The notes beneath the pieces are model-generated. The model was not told the DNA's origin, searched no databases, and saw only the letters and a list, made by a program, of their open reading frames with translations. DNA of 15,696 nt, taken from Pseudomonadota bacterium. GTDB lineage: Bacteria; Pseudomonadota; Alphaproteobacteria; Acetobacterales; Acetobacteraceae. Location: positions 1 through 15,696 of the forward strand of contig JAJZEG010000069.1 of the NCBI GenBank assembly GCA_021828605.1, in the 5' to 3' direction. A program made the translations under genes and the position numbers. Every line of letters begins with the position of its first letter. Position 1 is the stretch's first letter. Shown one piece after another: positions 14,550-15,696 of the stretch.

Positions 14550-15242
14550 TTAGCGCATCGCAACTTGCCCTGAGGCGCGTGCGCGCAGTCGCGCCGGATC
14601 GCGGATCAAAATCCGCCCCGGCGCGAGCGTAATCAACCCGTCCGCTTCAATCTCGCGCAATTTTCGGTTCACCGTCTCGCGCGCCGCCCCCACCACCCGG
14701 GCCAGTTCAAATTGGGTAATATCAACCCGCGCGCTGCCGCGCTGCTCTACCATCAACGCCAAATGCCCGATAATCCGGCTCTGCACATCCTGAAACAACA
14801 GCGCATCGAGCTGCGCTAAGGTCGCGCGCAATCGCCAACAAATAATCTCAATCACCCGCCGCGCGAATTCCCCATCGCGCGCCAGCACCTCCAACATCGC
14901 CGCCCGCTCAATCACCAACAGCCGCCCATTGGTCGCCGCAACCGCATCGGCACTGCGCGGCTTGCCATCGAATAACGCAATTTCCCCAAATACCGAGCCC
15001 GCCAGCAGCCGGTTCAATACCTGATCATCGCGAAGCTCGCCGGGCAGGATAATCCTAACCTCGCCCGCCAAAATCACCATCATCGAAACGCCCGGATCCC
15101 CGCGCTGGAACAAGGTTTCATCGCGCCGCATCACCCGCTCGCGCGCGCAGGACAGCAGCACGTCAAAATCATGCGCACTGAATGATCCAAACAACTCGGT
15201 CCGCGCCAAAATCTGCCGCGCATCACGCATCGCCCCACTCAT
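14550..15242 (-). CDS. Crp/Fnr-family transcriptional regulator
   Basis: 230 residues from ATG 15242 (MSGAMRDARQIL); starts at 15230 or further upstream (15278, 15299) are possible and none has a clear ribosome site. A cyclic-nucleotide-like beta-roll covers about 10-125 (FQRGDPG, GSVFGEIALFDGKPRSADAV, as in CAP-type effector domains), and a winged helix about 165-215 includes LARVVGAARETVNRKLREIE. It lacks the N-terminal cysteines of FNR, and its recognition helix has ETVNR rather than ETVSR, so it should bind a different site. The effector is unknown: cAMP or another ligand. Single gene; a strong terminator separates it from the small genes upstream on the same strand. Confidence 0.85.
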   Translation of the reverse strand: MSGAMRDARQILARTELFGSFSAHDFDVLLSCARERVMRRDETLFQRGDPGVSMMVILAGEVRIILPGELRDDQVLNRLLAGSVFGEIALFDGKPRSADAVAATNGRLLVIERAAMLEVLARDGEFARRVIEIICWRLRATLAQLDALLFQDVQSRIIGHLALMVEQRGSARVDITQFELARVVGAARETVNRKLREIEADGLITLAPGRILIRDPARLRARASGQVAMR

Positions 15243-15297
15243 TGGCCTACCCCGATCCTGATCGCCGCCGCTCAACATCCACCCACACCCCTTACAC

Positions 15298-15331
15298 AAA
15301 AAAAAACCGGCTCCGCAACGCGGAACCGGTT
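15298..15331 (-). terminator. Intrinsic terminator, minus strand (partly bidirectional)
   Basis: AACCGG (15305-15310) pairs with CCGGTT (15326-15331), and TCCGC (15312-15316) with GCGGA (15320-15324); there is one internal mismatch and a 3-base loop. On the minus strand it is followed by nine T (A-run 15298-15306). It ends transcription from the small genes at 15342-15626 just before the Crp-family gene. A short T-run on the plus strand allows weak use in that direction. Confidence 0.8.
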
Positions 15332-15341
15332 TTCTTCGAAA

Positions 15342-15467
15342 TCAAATCCTGGTCGCGTCGCTCGCCTGACGCTCCAATTCTTCGCCGTTTTTATCGCAGG
15401 AGCCCCAACCAACATCACATTGGCTCGGTAAATATCGTCGCCGCGCATGCCCCAACCAGGCACTCAT
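15342..15467 (-). CDS. Doubtful 41-residue ORF before the terminator
   Basis: ATG 15467 to TGA 15342-15344, starting MSAWLGHARRR, with two cysteines and an acidic/basic C-terminal part. It starts 18 bases after the stop of the 46-residue membrane protein and ends 10 bases before the terminator stem, so it fits neatly in that transcript. There is no ribosome site and no product I recognise. The stretch could instead be a 3' untranslated region or a small RNA. Confidence 0.25.
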   Translation of the reverse strand: MSAWLGHARRRYLPSQCDVGWGSCDKNGEELERQASDATRI

Positions 15468-15485
15468 GACGCGGCTAACCCAATC

Positions 15486-15626
15486 TCAAAACCGTCCAAC
15501 ACCTCCGGTGAACCAGAACCCGCCAATCAGCAAAACCGCCAGCACAAACGGCCATAGATCGGCAAGGCTCCAAAAGGGCGGCGATTTATGATCAGCGCCT
15601 TCACGATGTTCTGAAAACTCAACCAC
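15486..15626 (-). CDS. Small single-pass membrane protein, 46 residues
   Basis: The GTG start at 15626 is chosen because AAGGAG lies six bases upstream; in-frame ATG codons at 15656 and 15668 lack a site and would place this purine-rich signal inside the gene. The N-terminal half is polar and charged (EFSEHREGADHKS), followed by a hydrophobic helix (LADLWPFVLAVLLIGGFWF) and a short Gly-rich tail. Probably an inner-membrane peptide with its N terminus in the cytoplasm. Function unknown; its upstream region is cut by the window end. Confidence 0.55.
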   Translation of the reverse strand: MVEFSEHREGADHKSPPFWSLADLWPFVLAVLLIGGFWFTGGVGRF

Positions 15627-15696
15627 TTGCCCCTCCTTTCGGTTATTCGGCTTCATCCCGATAACCATTAATTAGGGCAGGTAATCCCCCCTACCA

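Overview
The window looks like chromosomal DNA of an alphaproteobacterium. The markers are an ALA-synthase-type HemA, the cell-cycle regulator GcrA, an FNR/FnrN-type regulator with alphaproteobacterial cysteine spacing, a Bpt-type leucyl transferase and a PmtA-type lipid methyltransferase. The gene content (mercury detoxification, an outer-membrane porin-cytochrome like Cyc2, several small cytochromes, a cupredoxin) would suit an acidophilic, metal-exposed Acetobacteraceae member such as Acidiphilium or Acidocella. That taxonomic guess is inference only.

Layout. 1-342: the 3' end of hemA, a short tandem repeat and tRNA-Thr(CGT). 389-3433: a mercury-resistance locus, with merR divergent from merA across a textbook MerR operator (19-bp promoter spacer). 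merA is followed by a secreted thioredoxin-like protein and a multi-pass membrane protein whose C-terminal half resembles the small mercury transporter MerF. No classical merT or merP is present. 3464-7472: a redox module. A perfect FNR box sits at -41.5 from a predicted start site in front of a porin-cytochrome; then come a class I cytochrome c, an FNR-type regulator with all four Fe-S cysteines, a Met/His-rich exported protein and a second small cytochrome c. The module ends in a 138-bp palindromic element (7469-7606) with terminal inverted repeats and three internal stem-loops.

7626-10682: minus-strand genes pmtA, gcrA and a moeB/SH3-protein pair with overlapping ends. The 352 bases between pmtA and gcrA hold two dyads and no gene I can support. 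10789-14537: plus-strand genes queC, a nitronate monooxygenase-like flavoprotein with a C-terminal cysteine cluster, bpt, and a cupredoxin without a visible signal peptide. 14550-15626: a Crp-family regulator on the minus strand, a strong minus-strand terminator, a doubtful 41-codon ORF and a 46-residue membrane protein.

How the genes may work together. MerR would sense Hg(II) and open the merA promoter. The MerF-like protein, perhaps helped by the thioredoxin-like protein, would bring Hg(II) to MerA for reduction to Hg(0). Under low oxygen, the FNR protein would switch on the porin-cytochrome and its partner cytochromes, which could form a periplasm-to-surface electron conduit, for example for iron. 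The two most novel-looking parts are the non-canonical mer module and the FNR-controlled porin-cytochrome cluster beside it.
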